This document shows positions 1 to 7,420 of a stretch of DNA of 13,424 nucleotides, one piece after another. Numbering within the stretch: position 1 is the first letter of the stretch; the number at the start of each line of letters is the position of its first letter. The position numbers were made by a program, and so were the translations under genes. Origin of the DNA: Sphingomonas sp. GTDB taxonomy: Bacteria > Pseudomonadota > Alphaproteobacteria > Sphingomonadales > Sphingomonadaceae. The notes beneath the pieces are model-generated. The model had not been told where the DNA came from. It did no database searches and saw only the letters and a program-made list of their open reading frames with translations. Location of the stretch: contig JAJNQF010000009.1 in assembly GCA_021154945.1 (NCBI GenBank), positions 1 through 13,424 of the forward strand. Reading direction: 5' to 3'.

Positions 1-146
1 TGGAGGGGGGGCGCCGCAGACATCCCGCTTGGAAGGGTGGCAGGCGCAAACGCAACGTCTGGAACAGGAGCAGTTGCAAGCGATACGTTCGCGGAAGCCC
101 CCCTCCACCCCGCTTCGCGCGGTTCCCTTCCCCGTGCCGGGGAGGA
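1..146 (-). repeat. Palindromic three-hairpin repeat inserted in frame within dnaE2
   Basis: Read on the minus strand there are three consecutive palindromes. Hairpin 1 is CCTCCCC/GGGGAAGG (145-126). Hairpin 2 is CCGC/GCGG (122-110). Hairpin 3 has perfect 10-bp arms, CCCCCCTCCA at 98-107 and TGGAGGGGGG at 1-10, extended by GCGG/CCGC (91-94 with 14-17), around a loop of about 73 nt. The order and the opening bases (TCCTCCCC) match the repeat at 13341-13424. I recall such C/G-rich palindromes as common between sphingomonad genes; here it sits inside a reading frame with no stop. The element may continue past the window edge. Confidence 0.75.
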
Positions 147-2645
147 TTCGAGCGAATTATCCCAGCCGCTCGCATTCACATCGACCGGTAGTACGGTCAC
201 GCCGTGCTCGACCGCATCGCGCACCAGTTGCGCCGGCGCATAAAACCCCATGGGCTGCGAATTGAGCAGCGCGCAGCAGAACACCGCCGGATGAAAGCAT
301 TTGATCCACGACGACACATACACCAGCCGAGCGAAAGACAGCGCATGGCTCTCCGGGAAACCGTAGGATCCAAACCCCTCGATCTGCTTGAAACAGCGCT
401 CCGCGAACTCCGCCTCATATCCGCGCGCGACCATGCCGCCGACTAGCTTGGCCTGGAAATTGTCCATTCCTCCGACCTTGCGGAACGTCGCCATCGATTT
501 CCGCAACTGGTTCGCCTCGTTCGGCGTGAACCCCGCCGCGACGATCGCCAGTTTCATCGCCTGCTCCTGGAACAGCGGCACGCCGTAGGTGAAGCGGAGC
601 AATTGCTGCAGCTCGTCGGGCGGCCCGAGCTTTGGATCAGGCGAGGGGAATTCGACCTTTTCCTTGCCACTGCGACGCCGCAGATACGGATGCACCATAT
701 CGCCCTCGATCGGCCCCGGCCGCACGATCGCCACCTGCACGACCAGATCGTACAGCACGCGTGGTCGCAGCCGCGGCAGCATATTGATCTGTGCACGACT
801 TTCGACCTGAAATACGCCGATGCTGTCGCCCTTGCAGAGCATATCATAAACTGCCGGATTTTCGTCGTTGGCGATCGTGTTCAGCAGATGGTCGCCGAGC
901 TGGTGCTGGCGCATGAGGTCGAAGCTCTTGCGGATGCAGGTCAGCATGCCGAGCGCGAGAATGTCGACTTTCATGATCTTCAGTTCATCGATGTCGTCCT
1001 TGTCCCATTCGATGAACGTCCGGTCCTTCATCGCGCCATTATGGATCGGCACGGTCTCGTCGAGCCGCCCCTGCGTCAGAACGAACCCACCGACATGCTG
1101 CGACAGATGCCGGGGAAATTTCAGCAATCCGGCGACTATCGTCCGCAAACGCGCGATCTCGGGATTCTCGATATCGAACCCGGTCTCACGAAATCGGCGA
1201 TCATCGAACGTGTCAGAGAAGCTGCCCCATACGGTACTCGTCAGCCGCTGCGTCACGTCGTCCGTCAGCCCCAGCGCCCTGCCGACTTCGCGCACCGTGC
1301 TGCGCGACCGATAATGGATGACGGTCGCGGCGATCGCAGCACGATGGCGCCCATAGCGACCATAGATATACTGCATGATCTCCTCCCGGCGCTCATGCTC
1401 GAAATCTATGTCGATATCGGGCGGCTCGTCGCGTTCACTCGATACGAACCGGGAGAAGAGCAGATCGTATTTCATCGGGTCGACCGACGTGACGCCGAGT
1501 AGCCAACACACCGCAGAATTGGCGGCGGACCCCCGACCCTGGCATAGGATCGGCGGATCGAGCGACCGCGCATAGCGAACGATGTCGTGCACGGTCAGGA
1601 AATAATGCGCGTATTTCCGCTCCCGGATCAGCGGCAGTTCTTCGGTCAGCAGGCGTATCAGCCGATCGGGAACGCCGTCGGGAAACTTCTCGCGCGCCGC
1701 GGACCAGCTGAGTTCCTCGAGCCAGTCCTGCGCCTCCCATCCGTCGGGAATTGGCTCGTGCGGATATTCGTAAGAGAGCTGGGTAAGATCGAAATCGATC
1801 CGTTCAAGCAGGCGCAGGCTCTCGGCCACCGCATCTGGGCGGTCTCCGAATAGCCGCGCCATTTCCCTGCCGGGTTTAAGATGCCGTTCCGCATTGGCGG
1901 CAATCAGCTTGCCAGCGTTCTGCACGGTGGTGCCCTCGCGGATGCAGGTGACGATGTCATGCAGCGGGCGGTCGTCGGGATCGGCATACAGCGCGTCGCA
2001 CGTCGCCAGCAGCGGCACGCCCAGCGGATCGGCGATCCGCGCGAGCCTGCAGAGCCGCCTACGATCCCTACCGCCGCGCGGCATCGACACGCCAAGCCAA
2101 AGCCGGCCGTGCAGGTTCCGGGCGAGTATGGCCAGGGTCGATTTTAAAATCGGATTCTTTCGCGGCGGCGGCAACAGACCCGCCTTCAGTGGAGTCGAAG
2201 CGCGTGCGCTGGTTTCGGGCAACAGGATCAGCAGCAGACCATCGGCATGCCGCAGCAGATCGCCAAGGCCGAGAATGCATCCACCCTTTTCCGCGCGGAG
2301 ATTGCCGACGGTCAGCAGCCGCGTCAGCCTGCCCCATCCGGCCCGCGTTTCGGGATAGGCCACAATGTCCTGTGTGCCGTCTGCGAAGACTAGACGGGCA
2401 CCCACTACAAGCTTGAAATCAAGATCTGGAAGGCCGAGCAGATCAAGGTCGGCCAGCTTTTCGCGCAACGCCTTGTGCGCACGCACCACGCCAGCCACCG
2501 TGTTGCGATCGGCGATGCCGATTCCCGCATGCTCCAGCCTGATCGCCTCGCTGACCATATCCTCGGCATGGCTCGCACCGTCGAGGAACGAGTAATTGGT
2601 GGCCGCGACCAGTTCTGCGAATGTGGGGGCAGCCGGCGTGGTCAC
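1..2645 (-). CDS. dnaE2: Error-prone DNA polymerase DnaE2 / ImuC, 5' 881 codons (runs off left edge)
   Basis: This is a C-family replicative-type polymerase for SOS-induced translesion synthesis, working with ImuA and ImuB. The frame is open from a GTG at 2645-2643 to the window edge. The GTG overlaps the imuB stop (GTGA), so the genes are translationally coupled. The N-terminus (FAELVAATNYSFLDGASHAE) is the degenerate PHP domain of this family. The catalytic block PDIDIDF is at residues 409-415 (D410, D412) and a third acidic residue lies in KVDILALGML (D561), so the polymerase site looks intact. GRGSAANSAV, HLSQHVGGFV and EGFGSYGFPESHA are further family signatures. DnaE2 is usually about 1050-1100 aa, so roughly 200 residues lie outside. 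Oddity: after NSLE (E833) normal homology stops, and residues 834-881 are read from a palindromic repeat. Family call is near certain; whether the gene is functional is unknown. Confidence 0.95.
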   Translation of the reverse strand, partial: MTTPAAPTFAELVAATNYSFLDGASHAEDMVSEAIRLEHAGIGIADRNTVAGVVRAHKALREKLADLDLLGLPDLDFKLVVGARLVFADGTQDIVAYPETRAGWGRLTRLLTVGNLRAEKGGCILGLGDLLRHADGLLLILLPETSARASTPLKAGLLPPPRKNPILKSTLAILARNLHGRLWLGVSMPRGGRDRRRLCRLARIADPLGVPLLATCDALYADPDDRPLHDIVTCIREGTTVQNAGKLIAANAERHLKPGREMARLFGDRPDAVAESLRLLERIDFDLTQLSYEYPHEPIPDGWEAQDWLEELSWSAAREKFPDGVPDRLIRLLTEELPLIRERKYAHYFLTVHDIVRYARSLDPPILCQGRGSAANSAVCWLLGVTSVDPMKYDLLFSRFVSSERDEPPDIDIDFEHERREEIMQYIYGRYGRHRAAIAATVIHYRSRSTVREVGRALGLTDDVTQRLTSTVWGSFSDTFDDRRFRETGFDIENPEIARLRTIVAGLLKFPRHLSQHVGGFVLTQGRLDETVPIHNGAMKDRTFIEWDKDDIDELKIMKVDILALGMLTCIRKSFDLMRQHQLGDHLLNTIANDENPAVYDMLCKGDSIGVFQVESRAQINMLPRLRPRVLYDLVVQVAIVRPGPIEGDMVHPYLRRRSGKEKVEFPSPDPKLGPPDELQQLLRFTYGVPLFQEQAMKLAIVAAGFTPNEANQLRKSMATFRKVGGMDNFQAKLVGGMVARGYEAEFAERCFKQIEGFGSYGFPESHALSFARLVYVSSWIKCFHPAVFCCALLNSQPMGFYAPAQLVRDAVEHGVTVLPVDVNASGWDNSLESSPARGREPREAGWRGASANVSLATAPVPDVAFAPATLPSGMSAAPPL

Positions 2646-4174
2646 GCGAAGACGCCGTGGAGGTACCAGCGCGGCGTCTCCATCTCGGAATACAAGCCGT
2701 GGCGGAAGATCCAGAAGCGACGGCCGCGGCGGTCCTCGATGCGGTAGTAATCGCGCGTCGGGATATCCTGGCGCCGCCACCATTCGCCGGCGATCCGCTC
2801 GGGGCCTTCGCTATGCGCGACGTCGTGCACAGTGCGGCGCCAGCGGAAGCGGTGCGGCGGACCGTCGGGGACCTCGGCCATCATCGATTCGATCGGTTGT
2901 GGTGGGTCGAACAGGTAGATCGGACGGAGTGGCGGTTCGCCGGTCTCGGGCGCGGTCCACGGCGTCGGGGCAGGGGCCTCGGCGGCGGGCAGCATCAGCT
3001 CGGCCTGTTCGGGGATGTGACTGTCGCGCGCCGAAAAGCGGCGCACACGCGTTCGACCCAGACGCGTGCCGAGTTGGTCTTCGAGTTGTACGACCTCTCC
3101 TTTCTGCGCCTCGCCGCCCTCCAGCTTGAGCTGCGACGCGTCGAGCTTTTCAGCTAACGCGACATCGAGCCTCACCAGATCATAGCCGAATCCCGGATCG
3201 AGCGGGTCGGCTAGGCTGTCGATCCGTTCGCGGAACAATCGCATCAATAACGCCACGTCGCGTGTCGGCTGACCGGTCTCTATCCGCAGTCGCTGGACGA
3301 GGCCGTCGGCGCGGAAGAGGCGTGCTTCCCAGCGGCGGCCACCTTCGTGACGGTTGGCAAGTTTAATGGCAGCTTCGGTCGCGAGTTCGGCGAGCATCTC
3401 CAGCACGTATTCGGTGCGCGCGATGGGTTCCGCGAAGCGGCGTTCGACACCGATCTTCGCCACCGTCCGCCGCGCGACGATCGGCCCCTTCACCGATCCG
3501 TCGAGCTGGCGGATCATCATCGCCGCCTCCTCGCCGAACCGCGCCGCGATCGTGGCAAGCGGGCGTGCCATCACGTCGCCGACCGTCTTCAGCCCCGCGC
3601 GCGACAAGGCGGTGGTCGCATCCTCGTCGAGGCCTAGCGCTGCTACCGGCAATCGCTTCACCGCCCGCTTTTCATCCGGCGCAGGTGCCCCAGCGAACCG
3701 CGCCAGCGCCCGCGCGGTATCGGGCGTGTCGCCGAACGCGTGGCGGACCAGCAGCCCGCGTCTCGCGAGGCGCTCCTCGAGATCGGCGGCAAGGCGGCGC
3801 TCGCCCTCGAACTCATGCACGCACCCGGCGATATCGAGGATCAGCCCATCGGGCTCGTCGAGCGCAACCGAGGGCGTGTAGCGCTGGCAGCCGTCCGCGA
3901 GCCGCTCGAGCCATTCGTGGTCGGCATGCGCGTCATGCTCGTAGACCTCGAGTTCGGGTACCTGTGCCCGCGCATCCGCCAGCGTCAGACCAGGCCGGAG
4001 ACCTGCTCGCATTGCTTCACGGTCTAGCGCCTTGAGCCGGATCCCGCCCGACACCGTTTCCACGAACGCGATCGGCGTCTCAGCCCGTCCGACGAACAGA
4101 TGCGGCCGCATCGTCCGCAGCCGCTCGATCGGCAGCCACGGGAATACCAGCGCCAGGTAGCGCCGGGGGATCAC
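2642..4174 (-). CDS. imuB: ImuB, catalytically inactive Y-family polymerase-like mutagenesis protein
   Basis: ImuB is the hub of the mutasome: it binds the beta clamp and links ImuA to the polymerase ImuC. The N-terminus (YLALVFPWLPIERLR) aligns with the start of Y-family polymerases but lacks the metal-binding aspartate of their D-x-D-x-F-F motif. A fingers/palm-like region follows to about residue 330. QAELML at about residue 390 resembles a clamp-binding motif. The C-terminal part (YLFDPPQPIE, GEWWRRQ, RDYYRIEDRRGRRFWIFRHG) is the conserved ImuB tail. I chose the GTG at 4174 (510 aa): an in-frame ATG at 4315 would add 47 residues without family-like features that lie wholly inside imuA. 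Neither start has a clear Shine-Dalgarno, suggesting coupling to imuA translation. The stop overlaps the dnaE2 GTG. Confidence 0.92.
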   Translation of the reverse strand: MIPRRYLALVFPWLPIERLRTMRPHLFVGRAETPIAFVETVSGGIRLKALDREAMRAGLRPGLTLADARAQVPELEVYEHDAHADHEWLERLADGCQRYTPSVALDEPDGLILDIAGCVHEFEGERRLAADLEERLARRGLLVRHAFGDTPDTARALARFAGAPAPDEKRAVKRLPVAALGLDEDATTALSRAGLKTVGDVMARPLATIAARFGEEAAMMIRQLDGSVKGPIVARRTVAKIGVERRFAEPIARTEYVLEMLAELATEAAIKLANRHEGGRRWEARLFRADGLVQRLRIETGQPTRDVALLMRLFRERIDSLADPLDPGFGYDLVRLDVALAEKLDASQLKLEGGEAQKGEVVQLEDQLGTRLGRTRVRRFSARDSHIPEQAELMLPAAEAPAPTPWTAPETGEPPLRPIYLFDPPQPIESMMAEVPDGPPHRFRWRRTVHDVAHSEGPERIAGEWWRRQDIPTRDYYRIEDRRGRRFWIFRHGLYSEMETPRWYLHGVFA

Positions 4175-4877
4175 CAGAGGCGAAGGCGGTTTGCTCGAAG
4201 GCGGTTTGGTCGAAGATGTACGCGTCACGGTCCCACTCCACACGCCAGCGAAGCCCGGCCTGGCCTCCGCGTCGACGCAGCAATTCGATGTCGAAGGCAG
4301 GTTTGCCAGGTGCATCGGCCTCCAAGGGCCGGGAACGACACGCCGCCACCTGCCAGCGCGACGCCGCCGCGCTCGGCACGGGCTCGGCGCCGATACGCAG
4401 GCTGAGGATGGTCACGCCCGAGGCTTCGGCCGCCAGCATCAGCCGCCGCGTCGCGGTCAGGTCGATCTTTGGCGCACGGCCCCAGGATTCGATCAGCAAC
4501 GTGCCAAGCCCGTGACACCGCGCGGCATCGGCGGCGGCGCGCAACAAGTCCGCCTCGTCCTCGACCACCGCCAGCACCAGCGACGTCACGTCGAGCCCCA
4601 TCTCGACCAGACCGGTCGCATGCAGCCGCCCGCCCTGGCGCTCGCTCGCATCGGTCCGCAACCACATCACCGGCGCCGCGCGGGCCGCCAGAACCGAGGC
4701 CACCGCGAACCCTGCGCCACTCGCCGCATCGTCGACGGTCGCGAAAACCTCGTGCAACTGCGCCTTGGCCATCCCCTGCGTCAGCCACGCATCATCGGCG
4801 CGCCCATCACCCTGGGTTGGCATTCCCGTCGTGGCGATCCGCTTCAGGCGGGCAATCAAGGCGGACGACTCGTTCAC
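4080..4877 (-). CDS. imuA: ImuA, RecA/SulA-like SOS mutagenesis protein
   Basis: First gene of the damage-inducible imuA-imuB-dnaE2 cassette, 265 aa. Family members are RecA-fold proteins without a functional ATPase that work with ImuB. Visible features include a RecA-like core with LHEVFATVDDAASGAGFA (about residues 41-58), a hydrophobic beta strand VTSLVLAVVEDEADLLRA, and the typical C-terminal phrase FDIELLRRRGGQAGLRWRVEWDRDA. The start is a GTG at 4877-4875 giving MNESSALIARLKRIA; only a weak purine run (AAGAA) precedes it, and the LexA box begins 4 bp upstream. The last ~95 bp overlap imuB. The tail contains DQTAF-EQTAF, encoded by a 15-bp tandem duplication. Family identity is clear; the exact start and tail are less sure. 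Confidence 0.88.
   Translation of the reverse strand: MNESSALIARLKRIATTGMPTQGDGRADDAWLTQGMAKAQLHEVFATVDDAASGAGFAVASVLAARAAPVMWLRTDASERQGGRLHATGLVEMGLDVTSLVLAVVEDEADLLRAAADAARCHGLGTLLIESWGRAPKIDLTATRRLMLAAEASGVTILSLRIGAEPVPSAAASRWQVAACRSRPLEADAPGKPAFDIELLRRRGGQAGLRWRVEWDRDAYIFDQTAFEQTAFASGDPPALPGAGIPVAADRAAADDAAASVRRTG
4181..4208. repeat. 15-bp period tandem duplication in the imuA/imuB overlap
   Basis: CGAAGGCGGTTTG occurs at 4181-4193 and again at 4196-4208, period 15 bp. In the imuA frame it encodes DQTAF then EQTAF. In the imuB frame it lies just upstream of the chosen GTG start. The length is a multiple of three, so the imuA frame is preserved. Confidence 0.85.
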
Positions 4878-4881
4878 AATT

Positions 4882-4896
4882 GTTCTTGTAATGTTC
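4882..4896. promoter_or_regulatory. LexA SOS box (GTTC-N7-GTTC) of the imu operon
   Basis: GTTCTTGTAATGTTC matches exactly the direct-repeat SOS operator GTTC-N7-GTTC known for alphaproteobacterial LexA. It lies immediately upstream of imuA, the canonical SOS-regulated cassette. The box ends 4 bp before the GTG start, so it must overlap the promoter, the leader, or both; no convincing -35/-10 pair can be assigned next to it. Confidence 0.9.
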
Positions 4897-4932
4897 TACG
4901 AAGCGAGTCGCCAAGCGGAATCTTTTTCCGGT

Positions 4933-5272
4933 CGTCGAGTATCGACTATAAGGCGTACACGCTCACCGCGACGGCGTACTACACGTCGGGCTACAAGGCG
5001 GTGGCGTACGATCAGTTCGGCACCACCGAGTGCGACGGCGGCAGCACCTATGGTAGCACCGACCCCAACTTCAACTGCCACGTAAAGCACTTCGTCGACG
5101 TCGACCTGACCGGCAACGTCAAGGTCGACCTGTATTTCAACGTCGTCAACTGCTCGACCAGAAGGCGCCGCTGAACGCGGGCAACTATGCCGCGGTCAAC
5201 TACAACCCGACCTACACGCAGATAGGTGCAGTGGGGCGGACGATGCGGATCGGCGCGAACTTCCAGTTCTGA
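4933..5272 (+). pseudogene. C-terminal remnant of a TonB-dependent receptor, truncated and frameshifted
   Basis: The translation carries the end of a sphingomonad-type TonB-dependent receptor barrel: IDYKAYTLTATAYYTSGYKA, then a cysteine-flanked loop (TECDGGS ... NFNCHVKHF), then VDVDLTGNVKVDLYFNVVN. There the frame breaks. Homology resumes one frame over as LLDQKAPLNAGNYAAVNY and ends in RTMRIGANFQF followed by TGA at 5270-5272, a typical barrel-closing Phe. Restoring one C between 5150 and 5151 (AAC CTG CTC) would rejoin the frames. Only about 110 residues of a normally 700-1000-residue protein remain, with no start or signal peptide. The left boundary is approximate and lies about 40 bp from the imuA SOS box. 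It is not a copy of the intact receptor at 7491-10547: the C-termini differ. Confidence 0.85.
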
Positions 5273-5300
5273 TCGCTTCGCCAGACGCGTGGCCAAGGAA

Positions 5301-5331
5301 GGGGCGGACGGCAACGTCCGCCCCTTTTTTT
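5301..5331 (+). terminator. Rho-independent terminator of the receptor relic
   Basis: A perfect 10-bp stem, GGGGCGGACG (5301-5310) with CGTCCGCCCC (5315-5324), closes a GCAA tetraloop and is followed by seven T (5325-5331). It lies 28 bp after the relic's stop codon and points the same way, so it is the original terminator of the lost receptor gene. It would also shield the downstream tRNA from read-through. Confidence 0.93.
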
Positions 5332-5394
5332 GCGCCGCACACCGGGCCGACATTTTCCGGGGGGAGAAATTTCGCCCCAATATCGAAAAGGCGC

Positions 5395-5423
5395 TTGCCG
5401 TTCCCGAAACCCCGGGCTAACAG
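5395..5423 (+). promoter_or_regulatory. Candidate tRNA-Gly promoter
   Basis: TTGCCG (5395-5400), a 17-bp spacer, and TAACAG (5418-5423, within GGCTAACAG) resemble a sigma-70 -35/-10 pair of alphaproteobacterial type. This would give a 5' leader of about 45 nt before the tRNA. The remainder of 5332-5475 holds no coding signal I can support. Confidence 0.4.
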
Positions 5424-5475
5424 CGCGCCTCACCCAGTCACCGTGTCGCTTCAGACCGGAGACATAGGCGCCAGA

Positions 5476-5550
5476 GCGGGCGTAGCTCAGGGGTAGAGCA
5501 CAACCTTGCCAAGGTTGGGGTCGAGGGTTCGAATCCCTTCGCCCGCTCCA
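5476..5550 (+). tRNA. tRNA-Gly (anticodon GCC)
   Basis: A full cloverleaf can be folded. The acceptor stem GCGGGCG pairs with CGCCCGC over 7 bp. The D arm is GCTC-AGGGGTA-GAGC. The anticodon stem CAACC/GGTTG carries the loop TTGCCAA (anticodon GCC). The T arm has the loop TTCGAAT. The discriminator T is followed by an encoded CCA at 5548-5550. It decodes GGC and GGT glycine codons. The antisense strand reads as GEGIRTLDPNLGKVV, a familiar spurious protein tail. Confidence 0.97.
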
Positions 5551-5764
5551 GTTTTCTTACCGAAAACAGCTGTCGAGGCCGATGCGGCCTTTGCTACATC
5601 ATCTAAATATTCGCGAATGACATCGCGTTCGAGCCGATCGACGTCGACGGTACCTATCAGGTTTCGCCTGTTCAGCATGACGCCGGCATCGCTGGGGCCG
5701 GACGCCTCCCTTGCGGCGATGGGTCTCCGGCGTATCGAGGCTCTGCCCATCAACGGAGCGCCGG
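5551..5764. other. Unassigned stretch between tRNA-Gly and the DUF389 gene
   Basis: Directly after the tRNA CCA there is an AT-rich inverted repeat GTTTTC (5551-5556) / GAAAAC (5562-5567), then a small AGGCC/GGCCT hairpin (5576-5590) followed by two more T, possibly a weak tRNA terminator. On the minus strand 5691-5552 can be read as about 45 residues (MLNRRNLIGTVDVDRLERD and onward) that run into the tRNA antisense without a stop before it. I recognise no family, and the lack of an own stop argues against a real gene. It is slightly less GC-rich than its surroundings and could be a relic. The DUF389 gene has no clear terminator here. Confidence 0.4.
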
Positions 5765-7279
5765 CTATGGCGTCTGCGGTGACGAGCCGACGTCCGGTAC
5801 CTCCGGGGCAGGAGCCCATTCCAGACGGAGGCGCCCGCCCGCGCTGCCGACCGCTGCCCTGCCGCCGCGCGCGGCGATGCTCTCGGCCACCGCGGTGCGC
5901 TGGCGCAACGTTCCGCCGCTCACGTCGAGCGTACGGGCGAGCCGGACGGACACCCATTCCGCCTGATCGAGGGCGGCATCGTCGATCACACCCGCCTTGA
6001 TCGCGATATCCGGCAAGGCGACGTCGCCGGGCGGGGCGAGGGTCACATGCCAGTCGGGTACCGCGGCATCCGCGCGTCGCTCCAGGTCGCGATACCCCGC
6101 TATCCCCAGGCCCGGCAGCGGCGCCGCGGTGGCGCGTATCGTTCGCGCCTCGCCATCGACGGTCGTCGATGTGGCGGGGACACCCGCGATCAGCGCGACG
6201 TCGGCGATCGCCCGGTCGCGGGCTCGGGCGGCGAGCAAGGCGTCGCCATTGCCCGCGCGGGCGATCTGCGCTGCCTCGACTGCGCCGGTTTCGGGAGAAA
6301 TCCGGACCTGGTCGATATGGACGTCGACCGGCCGGGCCAGCCGCCGGCGCAGGTCCGCGGCGAGCTTGCGGTCCGCATCGGGCTCGATCCGCGGCGTCAG
6401 CATCACCGCCCGCACCCGGACCGGCGTGACGCCGTGGTCGATCTCGACCTGGCTCAGCCGCGCGCCTGCCGGAAAGTCTTCGCCCAGCGCATCGCGGACC
6501 TGCCGCTGCGCGACTGCCTCGAAGGCGATCCTGCGCAGCCCGGCGCCGAGCGGGATCGACAGCACGCTGATCGCGACCGCGAACAGGACGAGCTGCAAGC
6601 CGGTATGGTGCGGCGACAAATGGCTGCCGAACCCATAGCAGCGCGCGACCAGCGCCGCGGTCAGCGCGATCGTGATCGCGTTGGTCAGGAACAGCAGCAA
6701 CGCGCCGGAAAAGACGACCCAGTTCCAGGTCGCGATGCCGAAGCCGACCACCACCAGCGGCGGCATCAGGGCAATCGCGATCGCCACCCCGACCACTGTG
6801 CCGCCACGTCCGCGGATCAGCGCATAGCCGCCCGCGATCGCCGACAGCAATGCGACGAGCAGGTCGAACAGCGTGGGCTGCGTCCGCCCGGCGATCTCGC
6901 TGGTGATCGTCTGGACCGGCGACAACAGGATCAGCACCACAGACAGCGTGACCGCGATGACCGCCCCCAGCAAAAGCGCGGTCGCGGCGCGGCGTATCTC
7001 GTGGAAATCGAGCGTGGCGATGCCGAAACCGAGACCGATGATCGGCATCATCAGCGGCGACAGCAGCATCGCGCCGATCAGCACCGCGACCGAGGGCATG
7101 AGCAGGCCGAGCAGCGAGATCGCGGCGGAGATGACGATCAGGAAGGCGTACCGGCCCGACCACCCGGCCTCCTCGGCGATCTGCCGCAACACGCCGTCAT
7201 GATCGACGCCCTGCGTCGCGCCGTGTCTGGCCTGCGCCAGCCAGGTTCGGGGCTGCGCGAGGACTCCCGTTGGTTTCAC
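5765..7279 (-). CDS. DUF389 family integral membrane protein
   Basis: The N-terminal half carries the DUF389 hydrophobic domain. The signature ISLLGLLMPSVAVLIGAMLL is followed by SPLMMPIIGLGFGIATLDF. About seven hydrophobic segments follow within the first 250 residues, including TVVGVAIAIALMPPLVVVG and WVVFSGALLLFLTNAITIAL. The C-terminal half (about 240 residues) is hydrophilic with alternating Arg/Asp/Ala-rich and strand-like stretches (ARLSQVEIDHGVTPVRVRAV) and is presumably soluble. The family's function is unknown; I do not assign a substrate. The start is uncertain. GTG at 7279 (504 aa) gives a usual ~45-residue N-terminus before the first membrane segment; TTG at 7318 (517 aa) is in frame, and neither has a good Shine-Dalgarno. 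It is transcribed alone, downstream of the receptor gene's terminator-like hairpin. Confidence 0.82.
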   Translation of the reverse strand: MKPTGVLAQPRTWLAQARHGATQGVDHDGVLRQIAEEAGWSGRYAFLIVISAAISLLGLLMPSVAVLIGAMLLSPLMMPIIGLGFGIATLDFHEIRRAATALLLGAVIAVTLSVVLILLSPVQTITSEIAGRTQPTLFDLLVALLSAIAGGYALIRGRGGTVVGVAIAIALMPPLVVVGFGIATWNWVVFSGALLLFLTNAITIALTAALVARCYGFGSHLSPHHTGLQLVLFAVAISVLSIPLGAGLRRIAFEAVAQRQVRDALGEDFPAGARLSQVEIDHGVTPVRVRAVMLTPRIEPDADRKLAADLRRRLARPVDVHIDQVRISPETGAVEAAQIARAGNGDALLAARARDRAIADVALIAGVPATSTTVDGEARTIRATAAPLPGLGIAGYRDLERRADAAVPDWHVTLAPPGDVALPDIAIKAGVIDDAALDQAEWVSVRLARTLDVSGGTLRQRTAVAESIAARGGRAAVGSAGGRLRLEWAPAPEVPDVGSSPQTP

Positions 7280-7420
7280 ATCGATGGGAAGGGCTCCGTC
7301 ATGGTGACCGTCTTGCAATAGCGCGATACGGAACCGTGCCGATCCGCGGCGACGTTTACAACATGCACGCTGGTCGCTTCGGACTCGGCGGTGGTTCGAT
7401 CACGGCTGCCCGAGTGCGCA

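Noticed and set aside
1..146. CRISPR or transposon end at the left edge
   Set aside because: There is no repeat-spacer periodicity and no transposase; the structure is three nested hairpins matching the short palindromic element at 13341-13424.
603..1502. Plus-strand open frame of 299 codons opposite dnaE2
   Set aside because: It is antisense to a well-supported polymerase frame and its protein has no family features. Long antisense frames are expected in GC-rich DNA with strong third-position bias.
4175..4315. 47-residue N-terminal extension of ImuB from ATG 4315
   Set aside because: Lies wholly within imuA, shows no family-like sequence, and the Y-family-like start (YLALVFPWLP) follows directly on the GTG at 4174.
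4191..5174. Plus-strand 327-codon frame joining imuA antisense to the receptor relic
   Set aside because: The first two thirds are antisense to imuA; only the last part is real homology, and it breaks at the frameshift, so it is reported as a pseudogene instead.
5487..7163. Minus-strand frame of 558 codons ending through the tRNA antisense
   Set aside because: It overlaps the DUF389 gene in another frame with low-complexity Arg-rich protein, and its end (GEGIRTLDPNLGKVV) is the antisense of tRNA-Gly, a well-known annotation artefact.
6047..7321. Plus-strand open frame of 424 codons, rich in Arg, Gln and Asp
   Set aside because: Antisense shadow of the DUF389 gene; composition (R/Q/D/H runs) is typical of the mirror of hydrophobic membrane segments.
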